From Roseomonas marmotae (lineage in GTDB: Bacteria > Pseudomonadota > Alphaproteobacteria > Acetobacterales > Acetobacteraceae), in assembly GCF_017654485.1 (NCBI RefSeq), contig NZ_CP061091.1, positions 1,067,501 to 1,131,500 of the forward strand: a stretch of DNA of 64,000 nucleotides, written 5' to 3'. Numbering within the stretch: position 1 is the first letter of the stretch; the number at the start of each line of letters is the position of its first letter. Of this stretch, positions 9,185 to 19,028 are shown piece after piece. A program made the position numbers and the translations under genes. The notes under the pieces are model-generated. The model saw nothing but the letters and a program-made list of their open reading frames with translations. It ran no database searches and was not told where the DNA came from.

Positions 9185-11089
9185 TTGCTTCTCCAGCAGC
9201 GCCGCCGCCTGGCCTTTCTGCCTGCCGCCCTTCGGCGGATGCCGCATCTGCCGGCCTTCTGGCCCGATCACGATGCGGTGGAAGAAGGTGCGGAGGTTCT
9301 GGCCCTGCCGGCCGGCCAGATGCCGCCGCGCGGGGCGCCAGAGGTATTGCTGCGCTACGACTCCGGCCCGCTGCGCTCCCCCGCCTTCGGGCGCCGCGCG
9401 GCGCCCGTTGCCTTGCTGCTGACGGAGGGCCTGCCCGCCTGCCTGGACTCCATGCCCCTGACGACGCCGCCGCCGGTGGCAGGTGCCGCGGCCGCCCGTG
9501 CCCTGGCCGCCGCCGCCCGGATGGCTGCGGCGCGCATCGGCGGTGAGCCCGGCCTGCCCGACCCCGGCGCCGCCGCCCTGCGCCTGCCCCGGCGCGAATG
9601 GGTGGTGGTGCTGGACCCCTGCGACCCAGCCCGGGCGGCGGCTGCGCGGGCGGTGCTGGCACAGGCCCGTGCCGCGGCTCAGGGGCGGCCCTTGCTGCTG
9701 GCCCGAGACCCCGCGGCGCCGGCCCGCCAGGGAATGGTGCTGACACCGCCCCAGGGGGCGCGGCTGCTGGGCGCCCGGGTCTCGCCCTGGACCCTGCTGG
9801 ACCTGGCCGCCGATCTCTATGGCGCCTCGGCCGAGATGGCGCTGCTGGCCTCGGCGGCGGGGGTGCCTGTGGCCGGGCAAAGGCTGGACCCGGTCCCCCG
9901 CTTCGCGGCGCTGATCGCCGCGACCCGCTGCGCCGACCCCTTCCTGGCCCGTCCCTGGAGCTTCGAACAGGCCCTTGAGCAGCTGGCGGCCTGGAGCCGC
10001 ATCCAGGCGGAGAGCCGGCCTGTCGCGGTCTGCCTGGGCATGTCCTGGTGGAAGCGGGAGAGAATCAGCGCCCTTTTCGCCCATGCCGGCGGCGCGCCGG
10101 GCTTTGCCCGGAGTCCGGCCGCGGCGCTGCGCCAGGCCCGGGGGGCGAAGGGCGGGCCTGCGGCCATCGCCGCCTGGGCCCGCGCCGTGCCGCCGGGCTA
10201 TCGCGAGCAATGCGCCGCCGCCGGCGTCACGCTGCTGACGGTGGAGGATGGCTTCGTCCGCTCACGGGGACTGGGGGCGCGTTTCCTGCCCGGGGCTTCG
10301 TATGCGGTGGACGGGCTCGGCACCTATTACGACCCCGCCACCCCCAGCGCGCTGGAGCATCTCCTGGCCAGTGCCGAGTTCCCGCCGGATCTCCTGGCCC
10401 GCGCGGCGGCGCTGCGGCGGGCGATCGTCGGGCGCGGCGTGACCAAATACAACCTGGGGGGAGAGGCCCCGGTCATCGCGGCCCCTCCGGGCCGGCGCCG
10501 GCTGCTGGTGCCAGGGCAGGTGGAGGACGATGCCTCCGTCCGGTTGGGTGGAGGCGGCATCCAGAGCAACCTGGCCCTGCTGCGGCAGGTCCGGGCGGCC
10601 TGTCCGGATGCCTACATCATCTACAAGCCGCATCCGGACCTGGAGGCCGGCTTCCGCAAGGGGCATGTGCAGGCCGAGGTGCTGGCGGGGGTGGCGGACC
10701 AGGTGGTGTCCCGCGCGCCTCTGACCGGGCTGCTGGGGCAGGTGGATGCGGTGCATACCCTCACCTCGCTCTCCGGCTTCGAGGCGCTGCTGCGCGGCGT
10801 GCCGGTGGTGACCTGGGGGCAGCCCTTCTATGCCGGCTGGGGGCTGACCGAGGACCGCAACCCGCCGCCCCGCCGGGGCCGACGGCTGGAACTGGACGCG
10901 CTGGTGGCCGCGACGCTGATCCTCTTCCCCCGGCAGGTGGACCCGGTGACGGAACTTCCCTGCCCGCCCGAGGTGATCCTGGAGCGCCTGGACGACCCTA
11001 CCGCCTGGAAGCTGCCGCGCCTGAGCCTCTACCGGGGGCTGGAGGGGGTGCTGCGGAGCGGGCTGGCCCGGCTGCTGCGGCGCCAATAG
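9185..11089 (+). CDS. kpsC: Capsule polysaccharide Kdo transferase, KpsC-like
   Basis: The protein has 634 residues. The C-terminal half has KpsC hallmarks: VEDGFVRSRGLG near residue 355, LVPGQVEDDAS and YKPHPDLEAG. KpsC adds the beta-Kdo linker to the lipid that anchors ABC-exported capsules. The N-terminal 300 residues are divergent and I see only one clear EDGFxRS motif, where classical KpsC has two related modules. The only start available upstream is TTG 9185, preceded by AGGGGA; ATG 9239 is the alternative. The gene is divergent from the export operon. Confidence 0.8.
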   Translation: MLLQQRRRLAFLPAALRRMPHLPAFWPDHDAVEEGAEVLALPAGQMPPRGAPEVLLRYDSGPLRSPAFGRRAAPVALLLTEGLPACLDSMPLTTPPPVAGAAAARALAAAARMAAARIGGEPGLPDPGAAALRLPRREWVVVLDPCDPARAAAARAVLAQARAAAQGRPLLLARDPAAPARQGMVLTPPQGARLLGARVSPWTLLDLAADLYGASAEMALLASAAGVPVAGQRLDPVPRFAALIAATRCADPFLARPWSFEQALEQLAAWSRIQAESRPVAVCLGMSWWKRERISALFAHAGGAPGFARSPAAALRQARGAKGGPAAIAAWARAVPPGYREQCAAAGVTLLTVEDGFVRSRGLGARFLPGASYAVDGLGTYYDPATPSALEHLLASAEFPPDLLARAAALRRAIVGRGVTKYNLGGEAPVIAAPPGRRRLLVPGQVEDDASVRLGGGGIQSNLALLRQVRAACPDAYIIYKPHPDLEAGFRKGHVQAEVLAGVADQVVSRAPLTGLLGQVDAVHTLTSLSGFEALLRGVPVVTWGQPFYAGWGLTEDRNPPPRRGRRLELDALVAATLILFPRQVDPVTELPCPPEVILERLDDPTAWKLPRLSLYRGLEGVLRSGLARLLRRQ

Positions 11090-11094
11090 TAGAA

Positions 11095-11123
11095 CCGCCC
11101 GGAGGGACGAACCCTCCGGGCGG
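11095..11123 (+). terminator. Terminator after the kpsC-like gene
   Basis: A perfect 12-bp stem (CCGCCCGGAGGG and its complement) with a 5-base loop starts 6 bases after the stop codon. Only a short TTCC follows. Confidence 0.6.
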
Positions 11124-11168
11124 CTTCCATCCCGGCTATCCGCCGGGGGCAGCGCAAGACTGACGCAT

Positions 11169-11351
11169 TCAGCCCTTGGCTATGTCGCGCGCGTCATCCT
11201 TGGCCTTGCCGACCGTGCTCTGGACCTTGCCGGCGTTCTTCTGCGCGGCGCCCTCGACCTCGGTGCTGGTATCGCCGGTCACTTTACCGGCCGCCTGCTT
11301 CACGGCGCCCTTGACCTGGTTGGCGGCACCGTCGATGCGATTCTTGTCCAT
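11169..11351 (-). CDS. CsbD family stress protein
   Basis: The 60-residue hydrophilic protein starts MDKNRIDGAANQVKGAVKQA, which matches the CsbD family (MNWDxIEGxxxQxKGxxxExxGK). These are small, abundant, probably disordered general-stress proteins of unknown mechanism. The start is fixed by a strong SD, GGAGGA, 6 bases before the ATG. Confidence 0.88.
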   Translation of the reverse strand: MDKNRIDGAANQVKGAVKQAAGKVTGDTSTEVEGAAQKNAGKVQSTVGKAKDDARDIAKG

Positions 11352-11661
11352 GGCTGATCCTCCATTCGAATGTCTCGTGGGTGGCGGGACTGCCATCCGG
11401 CCACGCCTTGGCGCGGCTCTGGGGATAGAACGGCGGGGGCGGGGCAGGGTTGCGGCCCTGGCCTTGGCGTTACCTTCTGCAACCTTGACCCGCCGGGGCG
11501 TGCGCGGCTAAACAGTGCGGCCCTCCGGCCTGCCGGTGGGCATTCATTGGTCGGAGCGCATGAGGCGCCCGGCTCCGTCGCTCCGCGAAGACTCGCGCAG
11601 CGGCGCGTTTTGTTTTGGGCGGGTGCCAGCGCATCCGCATGAAGGGGCAACGGCGGCCACG

Positions 11662-13050
11662 ATGTTCGAGGCTTTGTCCGGCAAGCTGAACGGGGTTTTC
11701 GACCGGCTGCGCCGCCGTGGCGCGCTGACGGAAGCCGACGTGGCCGAGGCGTCGCGGGAAGTCCGCATCGCCCTGCTGGAAGCCGATGTCGCGCTGCCGG
11801 TGGTGAAGGATATCGTGGCCAAGGTGCGCGAGCGCGCCGTGGGCCAGGATGTCATCAAATCCGTCTCCCCCGCCCAGCAGGTCATCAAGATCGTCAACGA
11901 CTGCCTGGTGGAAGCACTGGGCGGCGGTGAGGGCGTGGAGCCCGTGGCCCCCGGCATCAGCCTGGCGGCGGCGGCCCCGGTGCCGATCCTGATGGTCGGC
12001 CTCCAGGGCTCGGGCAAGACCACGACCTCCGGCAAGATCGCGCTGCGTCTGCGGACGCGGGACCGCAAGAAGGTCCTGCTGGCCAGCCTCGACGTGCACC
12101 GCCCCGCCGCGCAGCTCCAGCTGGAGACGCTGGCGAAGCAGGCGGGTGTCGCCAGCCTTCCGATCATCCAGGGCCAGACGCCGCTGGAGATCGCCGCCCG
12201 CGCCATGCAGGTGGCGCGCAACGAGCTTTACGACGTCGTCATCCTCGACACCGCCGGCCGCCTCTCGATCGACGAGGCGCTGATGGAAGAGGTGGCGCAG
12301 GTCAAGGCCGCCACCAAGCCGCATGAGAGCCTGCTGGTGGTCGATGCCATGACCGGCCAGGACGCGGTGCAGACGGCGCGCGCCTTCAATGAGCGCGTGG
12401 GCATCACCGGCATCGTCATGACGCGCATCGACGGCGATGCGCGCGGCGGTGCCGCGCTCTCCATGCGCGCCATCACGGGCGCGCCGATCAAGCTGATGGG
12501 CGCCGGCGAGAAGCTGGAAGCCCTGGAGGATTTCCACCCCGACCGTATCGCCAGCCGCATCCTCGGCATGGGCGATATCGTCTCCCTGGTGGAGAAGGCG
12601 GCCGAGACCATCGACCGCGCCGAGGCCGAGAAGCTGGCCGCGAAGATGCAGAAGGGTCAGTTCGACCTGGAAGACTATGCTTCGCAGCTCAAGCAGATCG
12701 GTAAGATGGGCTCGCTCTCCGGCATCCTCGGCATGCTGCCCGGCATCGGCAAGATGAAGGCGCAGCTCGAGAACGCCAATCTCGACAACGGCATCCTCAA
12801 GCGTCAGGCCGCCATCATCGGCAGCATGACGGTGAAGGAGCGCCGCAATCCCGACATCCTGAAGGCCTCCCGCAAGAAGCGCATCGCCGCCGGCGCGGGG
12901 GCGACCGTTCAGGACGTGAACCGGCTGCTCAAGCAGTTCGACGATATGTCCGCGATGATGAAGCGGATGAACAAGCTCGGCCAGAAGGGGCTGATGCGCG
13001 GCGGTTTAGGCGCGCTTCTTCCCGGGGCCGGGGGCAAACGCCCCTTCTGA
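11662..13050 (+). CDS. ffh: Signal recognition particle GTPase Ffh
   Basis: The 462-residue protein has an N domain, a G domain with GLQGSGKTT, DVHRPAA, DTAGR and TRIDGDARGG, and a Met-rich M domain (SMTVKERRNPDIL, SRKKRIAAGAG, MMKRMNKLGQKG) that binds 4.5S RNA and signal peptides. It targets membrane proteins to FtsY and SecYEG. The ATG at 11662 gives the standard N-terminus MFEALSGKL; the open frame upstream is not family-like. It heads the rpsP-rimM-trmD-rplS operon. Confidence 0.96.
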   Translation: MFEALSGKLNGVFDRLRRRGALTEADVAEASREVRIALLEADVALPVVKDIVAKVRERAVGQDVIKSVSPAQQVIKIVNDCLVEALGGGEGVEPVAPGISLAAAAPVPILMVGLQGSGKTTTSGKIALRLRTRDRKKVLLASLDVHRPAAQLQLETLAKQAGVASLPIIQGQTPLEIAARAMQVARNELYDVVILDTAGRLSIDEALMEEVAQVKAATKPHESLLVVDAMTGQDAVQTARAFNERVGITGIVMTRIDGDARGGAALSMRAITGAPIKLMGAGEKLEALEDFHPDRIASRILGMGDIVSLVEKAAETIDRAEAEKLAAKMQKGQFDLEDYASQLKQIGKMGSLSGILGMLPGIGKMKAQLENANLDNGILKRQAAIIGSMTVKERRNPDILKASRKKRIAAGAGATVQDVNRLLKQFDDMSAMMKRMNKLGQKGLMRGGLGALLPGAGGKRPF

Positions 13051-13081
13051 TCAACCGATAGACCATAAGTAGGAATCGAAT

Positions 13082-13423
13082 ATGGGCCTGAAGATCCGCC
13101 TCGCTCGCGCCGGTGCCAAGAAGCGCCCCTACTACCACATCGTGGTGGCCGACAGCCGTTCGCCGCGCGACGGCCGCTTCATCGAGAAGCTGGGCAGCTA
13201 CAACCCGATGCTGCCGGCCGACCATGCCGAGCGCGTGCGCCTGTTCGAAGAGCGCATCAAGCACTGGCTGAGCCATGGCGCCGTGGCGACCGACCGCGTG
13301 GCCAAGTTCCTCGGCAAGGCCGAACTGGCGCCGATGCCGGTGTTCCGCGAGCAGCCGAAGCAGTCCGCACCGAAGAAGAAGGCGCAGGAGCGCGCCGCCG
13401 CGGCCGCCGCCGCGGCCGGCTGA
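13082..13423 (+). CDS. rpsP: 30S ribosomal protein S16
   Basis: The 113-residue protein starts [20 protein letters not shown], the S16 N-terminus, and has [13 protein letters not shown]. It ends in a Lys/Ala-rich tail common in alphaproteobacterial S16. AGGA lies 6-9 bases before the ATG. It is 31 bases downstream of ffh in the conserved operon. Confidence 0.97.
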   Translation: MGLKIRLARAGAKKRPYYHIVVADSRSPRDGRFIEKLGSYNPMLPADHAERVRLFEERIKHWLSHGAVATDRVAKFLGKAELAPMPVFREQPKQSAPKKKAQERAAAAAAAAG

Positions 13424-13453
13424 GGCACGGATAACCGGTAGCAGCCCGACGCC

Positions 13454-14068
13454 ATGACCACGCAGCGCATCCTGGTGGGGGAGATCGGACGGCCGCACGG
13501 TGTGCGCGGCCTTGTCCGTGTCCAGTCCTTCACCGCCGAGCCGGCGGCGATCGCCGGATATGGCCCGCTTTCCGATGAAAGCGGGGAACGTTGCTTCGTG
13601 CTGGAATGGCTGAGCGGTGGCCTGGCGCGCATCGACGGCATCACCGACCGTGACGCCGCCGCGAAGCTGACGGGCACGCGCCTCTATGTCGACCGCGACC
13701 GCCTGCCGCCTCCGGCGGAGGAGGAATTCTACCTCGCCGACCTGGTCGGCCTGACCGCCCGCGACGCGGGTGGCCAGGAGATCGGCCAGGTGCGGGCGGT
13801 GGAGGATTTCGGCGCAGGATCCTTCCTGACCATCCTGACGGAAGCCGGGAAGGAGGTGCTGGTGCCTTTCACCCGCGCCGCCGTGCCGGAGGTGAGGGTG
13901 GCCGAGGGCTGGCTGGTGGCCGTGCCCCCGGGAGAGGGTGCCCTGCCGGAAGGCGTGGAGGCCGAGCCGGCGCAGAGTCCGATGGACGATGCCCATGCGC
14001 TGCCGCGCCGCCAGGACGTGCCGCGCCGGGGCAATCCGCGCCCGCCGCGCGGGGGTGTCATCGGATGA
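13454..14068 (+). CDS. rimM: 16S rRNA processing protein RimM
   Basis: The 204-residue 30S maturation factor binds S19. The N-terminal RimM domain starts [21 protein letters not shown]; a PRC-barrel follows ([27 protein letters not shown]). About 40 extra C-terminal residues, Pro/Arg-rich, go beyond the usual end. The gene overlaps trmD by 4 bases (ATGA). Confidence 0.94.
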   Translation: MTTQRILVGEIGRPHGVRGLVRVQSFTAEPAAIAGYGPLSDESGERCFVLEWLSGGLARIDGITDRDAAAKLTGTRLYVDRDRLPPPAEEEFYLADLVGLTARDAGGQEIGQVRAVEDFGAGSFLTILTEAGKEVLVPFTRAAVPEVRVAEGWLVAVPPGEGALPEGVEAEPAQSPMDDAHALPRRQDVPRRGNPRPPRGGVIG

Positions 14069-14784
14069 GCTGGCATGCCACCGCGCTCACGCTCTTCCCG
14101 GAGATGTTCCCGGGCACGCTGGGGCATTCCCTGGCCGGCCGCGCGCTGCGCGAGGGGAAGTGGAGCCTGGATACCCTCCAGATCCGCGACTTCGCGACGG
14201 ACAGGCACCGCACCGTGGACGACACGCCCTTCGGGGGTGGCGCCGGGATGGTGATGCGGCCGGACGTGATGGATGCCGCCTGCGAGGCCGCCCTGGCCGG
14301 GGGCGCCGGGCGTCCGCTGGTCTATCTCACCCCGCGCGGGCGCCTGCTGGACCAGGCTCTGGTGCGGGAACTGGTGGCGGGGCCGGGGGTGATCCTGGTC
14401 TGCGGCCGCTACGAGGGGCTGGACCAGCGGGTGATCGAGAAGCGCGGCATGCGTGAGGTCTCGGTCGGCGACTATGTGCTGAGCGGGGGTGAGCCGGCGG
14501 CCCTGGTGCTGCTGGATGCCTGCGTGCGGCTGCTGCCGGGTGTGATGGGTGGGGCGACGAGCGCGGAGGAGGAGAGCTTCTCCGAAGGCCAGGCGCCCCT
14601 GCTGGAATACCCGCATTACACGCGGCCGGCGGAGTGGGAGGGTCGGGCTGTGCCCGAGATCCTGCTCTCCGGCCACCACGCCGAGGTGGCGCGCTGGCGC
14701 CGTGGCATGGCGGAGGCGGCGACGCGCGAGCGGCGGCCGGATCTCTGGTCGCGCCGCACCCCGGCGGGGGCTCTTTCAAATTGA
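14065..14784 (+). CDS. trmD: tRNA (guanine-N1-)-methyltransferase
   Basis: The 239-residue SPOUT methyltransferase makes m1G37 in tRNAs. Visible motifs are the start [53 protein letters not shown] and [12 protein letters not shown], which forms the SAM-binding knot. The start overlaps the rimM stop (ATGA), consistent with coupled translation. Confidence 0.96.
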   Translation: MSWHATALTLFPEMFPGTLGHSLAGRALREGKWSLDTLQIRDFATDRHRTVDDTPFGGGAGMVMRPDVMDAACEAALAGGAGRPLVYLTPRGRLLDQALVRELVAGPGVILVCGRYEGLDQRVIEKRGMREVSVGDYVLSGGEPAALVLLDACVRLLPGVMGGATSAEEESFSEGQAPLLEYPHYTRPAEWEGRAVPEILLSGHHAEVARWRRGMAEAATRERRPDLWSRRTPAGALSN

Positions 14785-14811
14785 ACGCCTTTTGACGAGG
14801 GACTGAACCCC

Positions 14812-15195
14812 ATGAACCTGCTGCAGCAGTTCGACGCCGAGCAGAAGGAGCGCCTGCTCTCCGCCCGCGCCGTGCCCGATTTCGCCGCCGGCGACACCGT
14901 CCGCGTGATGGTGAAGGTGGTCGAGGGTGAGCGCACCCGTACCCAGGCCTATGAGGGCGTCGTGATCGCGCGCTCCAACAAGGGCCTGCACAGCAACTTC
15001 ACGGTGCGCAAGCTCTCCTACGGTGAGGGTGTGGAGCGCGTCTTCCCGCTCTATTCCCCCAATGTGGCCGAGATCGCCGTGCTGCGCCGGGGCAAGGTGC
15101 GCCGCGCGAAGCTGTACTACCTGCGTGGCCGCACGGGTAAGTCCGCCCGCATCGCCGAGAAGGTGGTGGCGCGCGCGGAGAAGACCCAGGCCTGA
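14812..15195 (+). CDS. rplS: 50S ribosomal protein L19
   Basis: The 127-residue protein carries the L19 core: [50 protein letters not shown] and [15 protein letters not shown]. It is the last gene of the ffh operon, 27 bases after trmD, with GACGAGG upstream of the ATG. Confidence 0.97.
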   Translation: MNLLQQFDAEQKERLLSARAVPDFAAGDTVRVMVKVVEGERTRTQAYEGVVIARSNKGLHSNFTVRKLSYGEGVERVFPLYSPNVAEIAVLRRGKVRRAKLYYLRGRTGKSARIAEKVVARAEKTQA

Positions 15196-15239
15196 CGCCG
15201 GCGGGCCGGGGCAACCCGGCCTCCGTCATGCCACCGTGG

Positions 15240-15260
15240 CGCCGCCCTTCATGGGCGGCG
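15240..15260 (+). terminator. Hairpin after rplS
   Basis: An 8-bp GC stem (CGCCGCCC and its complement) with the loop TTCAT lies 45 bases after rplS and is followed by TTCGCGTTT. It is a plausible end of the ribosomal operon. Confidence 0.55.
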
Positions 15261-15658
15261 TTCGCGTTTCCGGGCCATGGCGCGGGATATCCGCGGCCGG
15301 CCCGGCTGCTGCGCCGTCTGTGGCCGCGGGGCCATCCGCCTCATTCCCCGCCTCTGGCCCATGGCGCGCCGGCGTTGCCGGATATGGGGTGTTCCTGGGC
15401 CGGCGAGGCGGCCGGTGCTCGGGGCGACAGGCACCCGCTTTAGGCTCCTTGCCGCCATGGCAGGTTGAGCGAAACAATAAGACCCTTTCCAGCGGCTTGC
15501 GCGACAGTTATGTGCTGGAGCCAGGGGAGAGCCGCGCTGGCCATGGTGGCCGGTAGCGCCCGCCGGTGCTTCACTGTATCGGTCCGGGGCGGCAGAATCC
15601 CTGGCACCACGCCGCCTGCCCGTGGCGTGCCTGTCTTTCGTCTGTTGAGGAAATGCCG
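15261..15658 (+). other. Intergenic region upstream of leuC
   Basis: About 400 bases lie between the rplS hairpin and leuC. I see no convincing gene, Leu-rich leader peptide or riboswitch. Short open frames are Arg/Pro/Gly-rich and not gene-like. The leuC promoter should lie here, and GAGGAA just before leuC is its likely SD. Confidence 0.5.
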
Positions 15659-17077
15659 ATGTCGGCCACGAAGCCGCGTACGCTGTTCGACAAGATCTGG
15701 GACGCGCATGTCGTCGAAACCCTCCCGGACGGCACCGCGCTTCTTTATATCGACCGGCACCTCGTGCATGAGGTGACCAGCCCGCAGGCCTTCGAGGGCC
15801 TGCGCATGGCGGGCCGCAGGGTGCGGCGCCTAGACGGTACGGTCGCGGTGATCGACCACAACATCGCCACCGATGAGAGCCGCTACACCGGTCAGATCGA
15901 GGACCCCGAGAGCCGGCTGCAGGTCGAGACGCTGGAGAAGAACGTCGCCGAATTCGGTGTCCCCTATATCCCGCTGACCGACGCGCGGCAGGGCATCGTG
16001 CATATCGTGGGGCCGGAGCAGGGGCTTTCCCTGCCGGGCATGACCATCGTCTGCGGCGACAGCCATACCTCCACGCATGGCGCCATGGGTGCGCTGGCCT
16101 TCGGCATCGGCACCTCGGAGGTCGAACATGTGCTGGCCACCCAGACGCTGCTGCAGAAGCGTGCCAAGAACATGCGCGTCACGGTGAACGGCAAGCTGCC
16201 CGCCGGCTGCACCGCCAAGGACATCGTGCTGGCCATCATCGGCAAGATCGGCACCGCGGGCGGCACCGGCCATGTGATCGAATATGCCGGCGAGGCGATC
16301 CGCGCGCTGGACATGGCCGGGCGCTTCACCGTCTGCAACATGTCGATCGAGGCCGGTGCCCGCGCCGGCATGATCGCCCCGGATGAAACCACCTTCGAAT
16401 ATGTGAAGGGCCGCCCCTTCGCCCCGCAGGGCGAAGCACTGGAGCGTGCCATTCAGTGGTGGAAGAGCCTGCCTTCCGATGAAGGCGCGCATTTCGACAA
16501 GGAAGTGGTGCTCGACGCTTCCGAGATCGTGCCCATGGTCTCCTGGGGCACCAGCCCCGAGGACGTGCTGCCCATCACCGCCACCGTGCCCAACCCGGCC
16601 GAGGCGGCGGACGAGGCGCGCCGCGCCCAGTTGCAGCGCATGGTCGACTATATGGGCCTGACGCCCGGCCAGAAGCTGACCGAGCTGAAGGTGGATGTCG
16701 TCTTCATCGGCTCCTGCACCAACAGCCGCATCGAGGATATCCGGGCGGCGGCCGAGATCGTGCGCGGCAAGACCGTCGCCCCGGGCGTGCGCGCCATGGT
16801 GGTGCCGGGCTCCGGCCTGGTGAAGCACGCGGCCGAGGCCGAGGGGCTGGATATCGTGCTGAAGGAAGCCGGCTTCGAATGGCGTGAGGCCGGCTGCTCC
16901 ATGTGCCTGGGCATGAACCCGGACAAGCTGACGCCGGGCCAGCGTTGCGCCTCGACCTCCAACCGCAACTTCGAAGGCCGCCAGGGTCCCGGCGGCCGAA
17001 CCCACCTGCTGAGCCCCGCGATGGCCGCCGCCGCCGCCATCACCGGGCACCTGACCGATGTGCGGGAGATGGCCTGA
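15659..17077 (+). CDS. leuC: 3-isopropylmalate dehydratase large subunit
   Basis: The 472-residue aconitase-family subunit isomerises 2- to 3-isopropylmalate. The [4Fe-4S] ligands are visible: C353 in GSCTNSR, and C413 and C416 in [10 protein letters not shown]. Other hallmarks are [13 protein letters not shown] and [16 protein letters not shown] 15659 is chosen because the SD GAGGAA is well spaced for it; the ATG 6 bases earlier abuts the SD. leuD follows after 3 bases. Confidence 0.96.
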   Translation: MSATKPRTLFDKIWDAHVVETLPDGTALLYIDRHLVHEVTSPQAFEGLRMAGRRVRRLDGTVAVIDHNIATDESRYTGQIEDPESRLQVETLEKNVAEFGVPYIPLTDARQGIVHIVGPEQGLSLPGMTIVCGDSHTSTHGAMGALAFGIGTSEVEHVLATQTLLQKRAKNMRVTVNGKLPAGCTAKDIVLAIIGKIGTAGGTGHVIEYAGEAIRALDMAGRFTVCNMSIEAGARAGMIAPDETTFEYVKGRPFAPQGEALERAIQWWKSLPSDEGAHFDKEVVLDASEIVPMVSWGTSPEDVLPITATVPNPAEAADEARRAQLQRMVDYMGLTPGQKLTELKVDVVFIGSCTNSRIEDIRAAAEIVRGKTVAPGVRAMVVPGSGLVKHAAEAEGLDIVLKEAGFEWREAGCSMCLGMNPDKLTPGQRCASTSNRNFEGRQGPGGRTHLLSPAMAAAAAITGHLTDVREMA

Positions 17078-17080
17078 ACC

Positions 17081-17692
17081 ATGGACGCCTTCACCACCCT
17101 GACCGGGATCGCAGCGCCGCTGCCCATGGCGAATGTCGATACCGACAAGATCATTCCCGCGCGCTACCTCAAGACCATCCAGCGCACGGGCCTGGGCAAG
17201 GCCGCCTTCGCCAATCTCCGCTACAGGGAGGATGGCAGCGAGAACCCGGATTTCGTGCTGAACCAGGAGCCTTACCGCAAGGCCGAGATCCTGATCGCGC
17301 ATGAGAATTTCGGCTGCGGCTCCTCGCGCGAGCACGCGCCCTGGGCGCTGCTGGATTTCGGCATCCGCTGCGTCATCGCGCCGGATTTCGCCGATATCTT
17401 CCACGGCAACAGCTTCAAGAACGGCATCCTGCCCATCAAGCTGCCGCGCGAGATCTGCGACCAGCTGATGGAGGATGCGCGCATGGGCGAGAATGCGCGC
17501 GTCACCGTGGATCTGGAACGGCAGGTGGTGGTGCGGCCGAACGGGCAGGAAATTCCCTTCGAGGTTGATCCGCTGCGCCGGCACATGCTGCTGAACGGGC
17601 TGGACGAGATCGGCCAGACCATGCAGCGCGGCACCGCCATCGATGGTTTCGAGGCGCGGCAGCAATCCGCGCAGCCCTGGCTCTACCGCTGA
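17081..17692 (+). CDS. leuD: 3-isopropylmalate dehydratase small subunit
   Basis: The 203-residue swivel domain has [32 protein letters not shown] and [11 protein letters not shown], all LeuD hallmarks. It pairs with LeuC to form the active dehydratase of leucine synthesis. Tight spacing to leuC and leuB indicates one operon. Confidence 0.96.
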   Translation: MDAFTTLTGIAAPLPMANVDTDKIIPARYLKTIQRTGLGKAAFANLRYREDGSENPDFVLNQEPYRKAEILIAHENFGCGSSREHAPWALLDFGIRCVIAPDFADIFHGNSFKNGILPIKLPREICDQLMEDARMGENARVTVDLERQVVVRPNGQEIPFEVDPLRRHMLLNGLDEIGQTMQRGTAIDGFEARQQSAQPWLYR

Positions 17693-17708
17693 AGGAACGT
17701 CCCTAGAG

Positions 17709-18821
17709 ATGACTGCGAATAAGAGGCTGCTGGTTCTGCCCGGCGATGGCATCGGGCCGGAGGTGATGCGCGAGGTGCGTCGCGTCATCGACTGGATGGA
17801 CCGGCGCCGCCATGTGGGCTTCGCGATCGAGGAAGGGCTGGTCGGCGGCGCCGCGCTGGATGCCGAGGGCTCGCCCTGCCCGGACAAGACGGTGGAGCGC
17901 GCGCTGGCCGCCGATGCCGTGCTCTTCGGTTCGGTCGGTGGCCCCAAGTGGGATTCGCTGCCGTTCGAGAGGCGGCCGGAACTGGGCATCCTGCGCCTGC
18001 GGAAGGAGCTCGGCCTCTTCGCCAATCTGCGCCCGGCCCTGGTGCTGGAGCCGCTGGTCGATGCCTCCAGCCTGAAATCCGATGTGGTGCGCGGGCTGGA
18101 CCTGATGATCGTGCGCGAATCCACCGGCGGCATTTATTTCGGTGAGCCGCGCGGCATCGAGACCCTGCCGAACGGCAAGCGCCGGGGCATCGATACCGAG
18201 GTCTATACCGAGGAGGAGATCGCCCGCGTCGCGCGCGTGGCCTTCGACCTGGCGCGCAAGCGCAGCAACAAGCTGACCAGCGTCGAGAAGGCCAATGTCA
18301 TGCAGACCGGCCGCCTCTGGCGCGCCGTGGTCAGCGAGATCGGCCGCGACGAGTTCCCGGATGTCGAGCTGAGCCACATGTATGCCGACAACTGCGCCAT
18401 GCAGCTGGCGGCGCGGCCGAAGCAGTTCGACGTGGTGCTGGCCGGCAACCTCTTCGGCGACCTGCTGTCCGACCTCGCGGCGGCGCTGACGGGCTCGCTC
18501 GGCATGCTGCCTTCCGCCACGCTGGGCGCGCCGGATTCCTCCGGCCGCAGGCATGCGCTCTATGAGCCGATCCATGGCTCGGCGCCGGATATCGCCGGCA
18601 AGGGCATCGCCAATCCCTGCGCGCAGATGCTCTCCTTCGCCATGCTGCTGCGCTGGTCCTTCGGCATGGAAGAGGATGCCAGGCTAATCGAGGCGGCGGT
18701 GGAGAAGGTGCTGGCCGGCGGCCTCCGCACCGCCGACATCATGGGCCCCGGCACCGCCCGCGTCGGCACCAGCGTCATGGGCGACGCGGTGCTGCGCGAG
18801 CTGGACAAGCTGGCCGCCTGA
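17709..18821 (+). CDS. leuB: 3-isopropylmalate dehydrogenase
   Basis: The 370-residue NAD-dependent decarboxylating dehydrogenase has [13 protein letters not shown] at the start, [14 protein letters not shown], the Lys/Asn motif [20 protein letters not shown] and [14 protein letters not shown]. It makes 2-oxoisocaproate, the last step before transamination to leucine. ATG 17709 is chosen over an open frame that would overlap leuD. Confidence 0.96.
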   Translation: MTANKRLLVLPGDGIGPEVMREVRRVIDWMDRRRHVGFAIEEGLVGGAALDAEGSPCPDKTVERALAADAVLFGSVGGPKWDSLPFERRPELGILRLRKELGLFANLRPALVLEPLVDASSLKSDVVRGLDLMIVRESTGGIYFGEPRGIETLPNGKRRGIDTEVYTEEEIARVARVAFDLARKRSNKLTSVEKANVMQTGRLWRAVVSEIGRDEFPDVELSHMYADNCAMQLAARPKQFDVVLAGNLFGDLLSDLAAALTGSLGMLPSATLGAPDSSGRRHALYEPIHGSAPDIAGKGIANPCAQMLSFAMLLRWSFGMEEDARLIEAAVEKVLAGGLRTADIMGPGTARVGTSVMGDAVLRELDKLAA

Positions 18822-18871
18822 GGTCCTTGCGCGAAGGGGAGGGAGGGGCGCGCTATCAGCCCCTCCCCGGT

Positions 18872-18948
18872 GTGCTCGTGCCTCAACTGGATAGCGCACC
18901 AGGCTACGGATCTGGGGGTTAGGGCTTCGAATCCTCTCGAGCGCGCCA
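18872..18948 (+). tRNA. Degenerate tRNA-Arg(ACG)-like sequence, probably a pseudo-tRNA
   Basis: The 77-base sequence is about 80% identical to the intact tRNA-Arg at 39175. The acceptor stem (GTGCTCG/CGAGCGC) still pairs fully, the anticodon loop CTACGGA reads ACG, and CCA is encoded. Two of four D-stem pairs are lost (C-C and T-C), and the universal 53-61 pair of the T stem is C-C. I therefore think it is decaying, though the kept acceptor pairing leaves some doubt. Confidence 0.55.
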
Positions 18949-18981
18949 GATTTCCTTCTTGGATTTTCCAGGGATGTTCAT

Positions 18982-19011
18982 GAAAAGCCCGGCCTTCGCG
19001 CCGGGCTTTTC
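18982..19011. terminator. Terminator between the pseudo-tRNA and the M81 peptidase gene
   Basis: A 12-bp stem, GAAAAGCCCGGC and its complement ending CTTTTC, lies between convergent transcription units. Its form closely resembles the terminator after the intact tRNA-Arg, suggesting that tRNA and terminator were duplicated together. Confidence 0.75.
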
Positions 19012-19028
19012 GCATTCCGGGCTTCGGG

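Noticed and set aside
15261..15658. Leucine leader peptide or riboswitch before leuC
   Set aside because: No run of Leu codons and no recognisable riboswitch core was found; hairpins there are ordinary for this GC content.
15830..18133. 767-codon minus-strand ORF over leuCDB
   Set aside because: It lies opposite three unmistakable leucine genes and shows no domain-like sequence.
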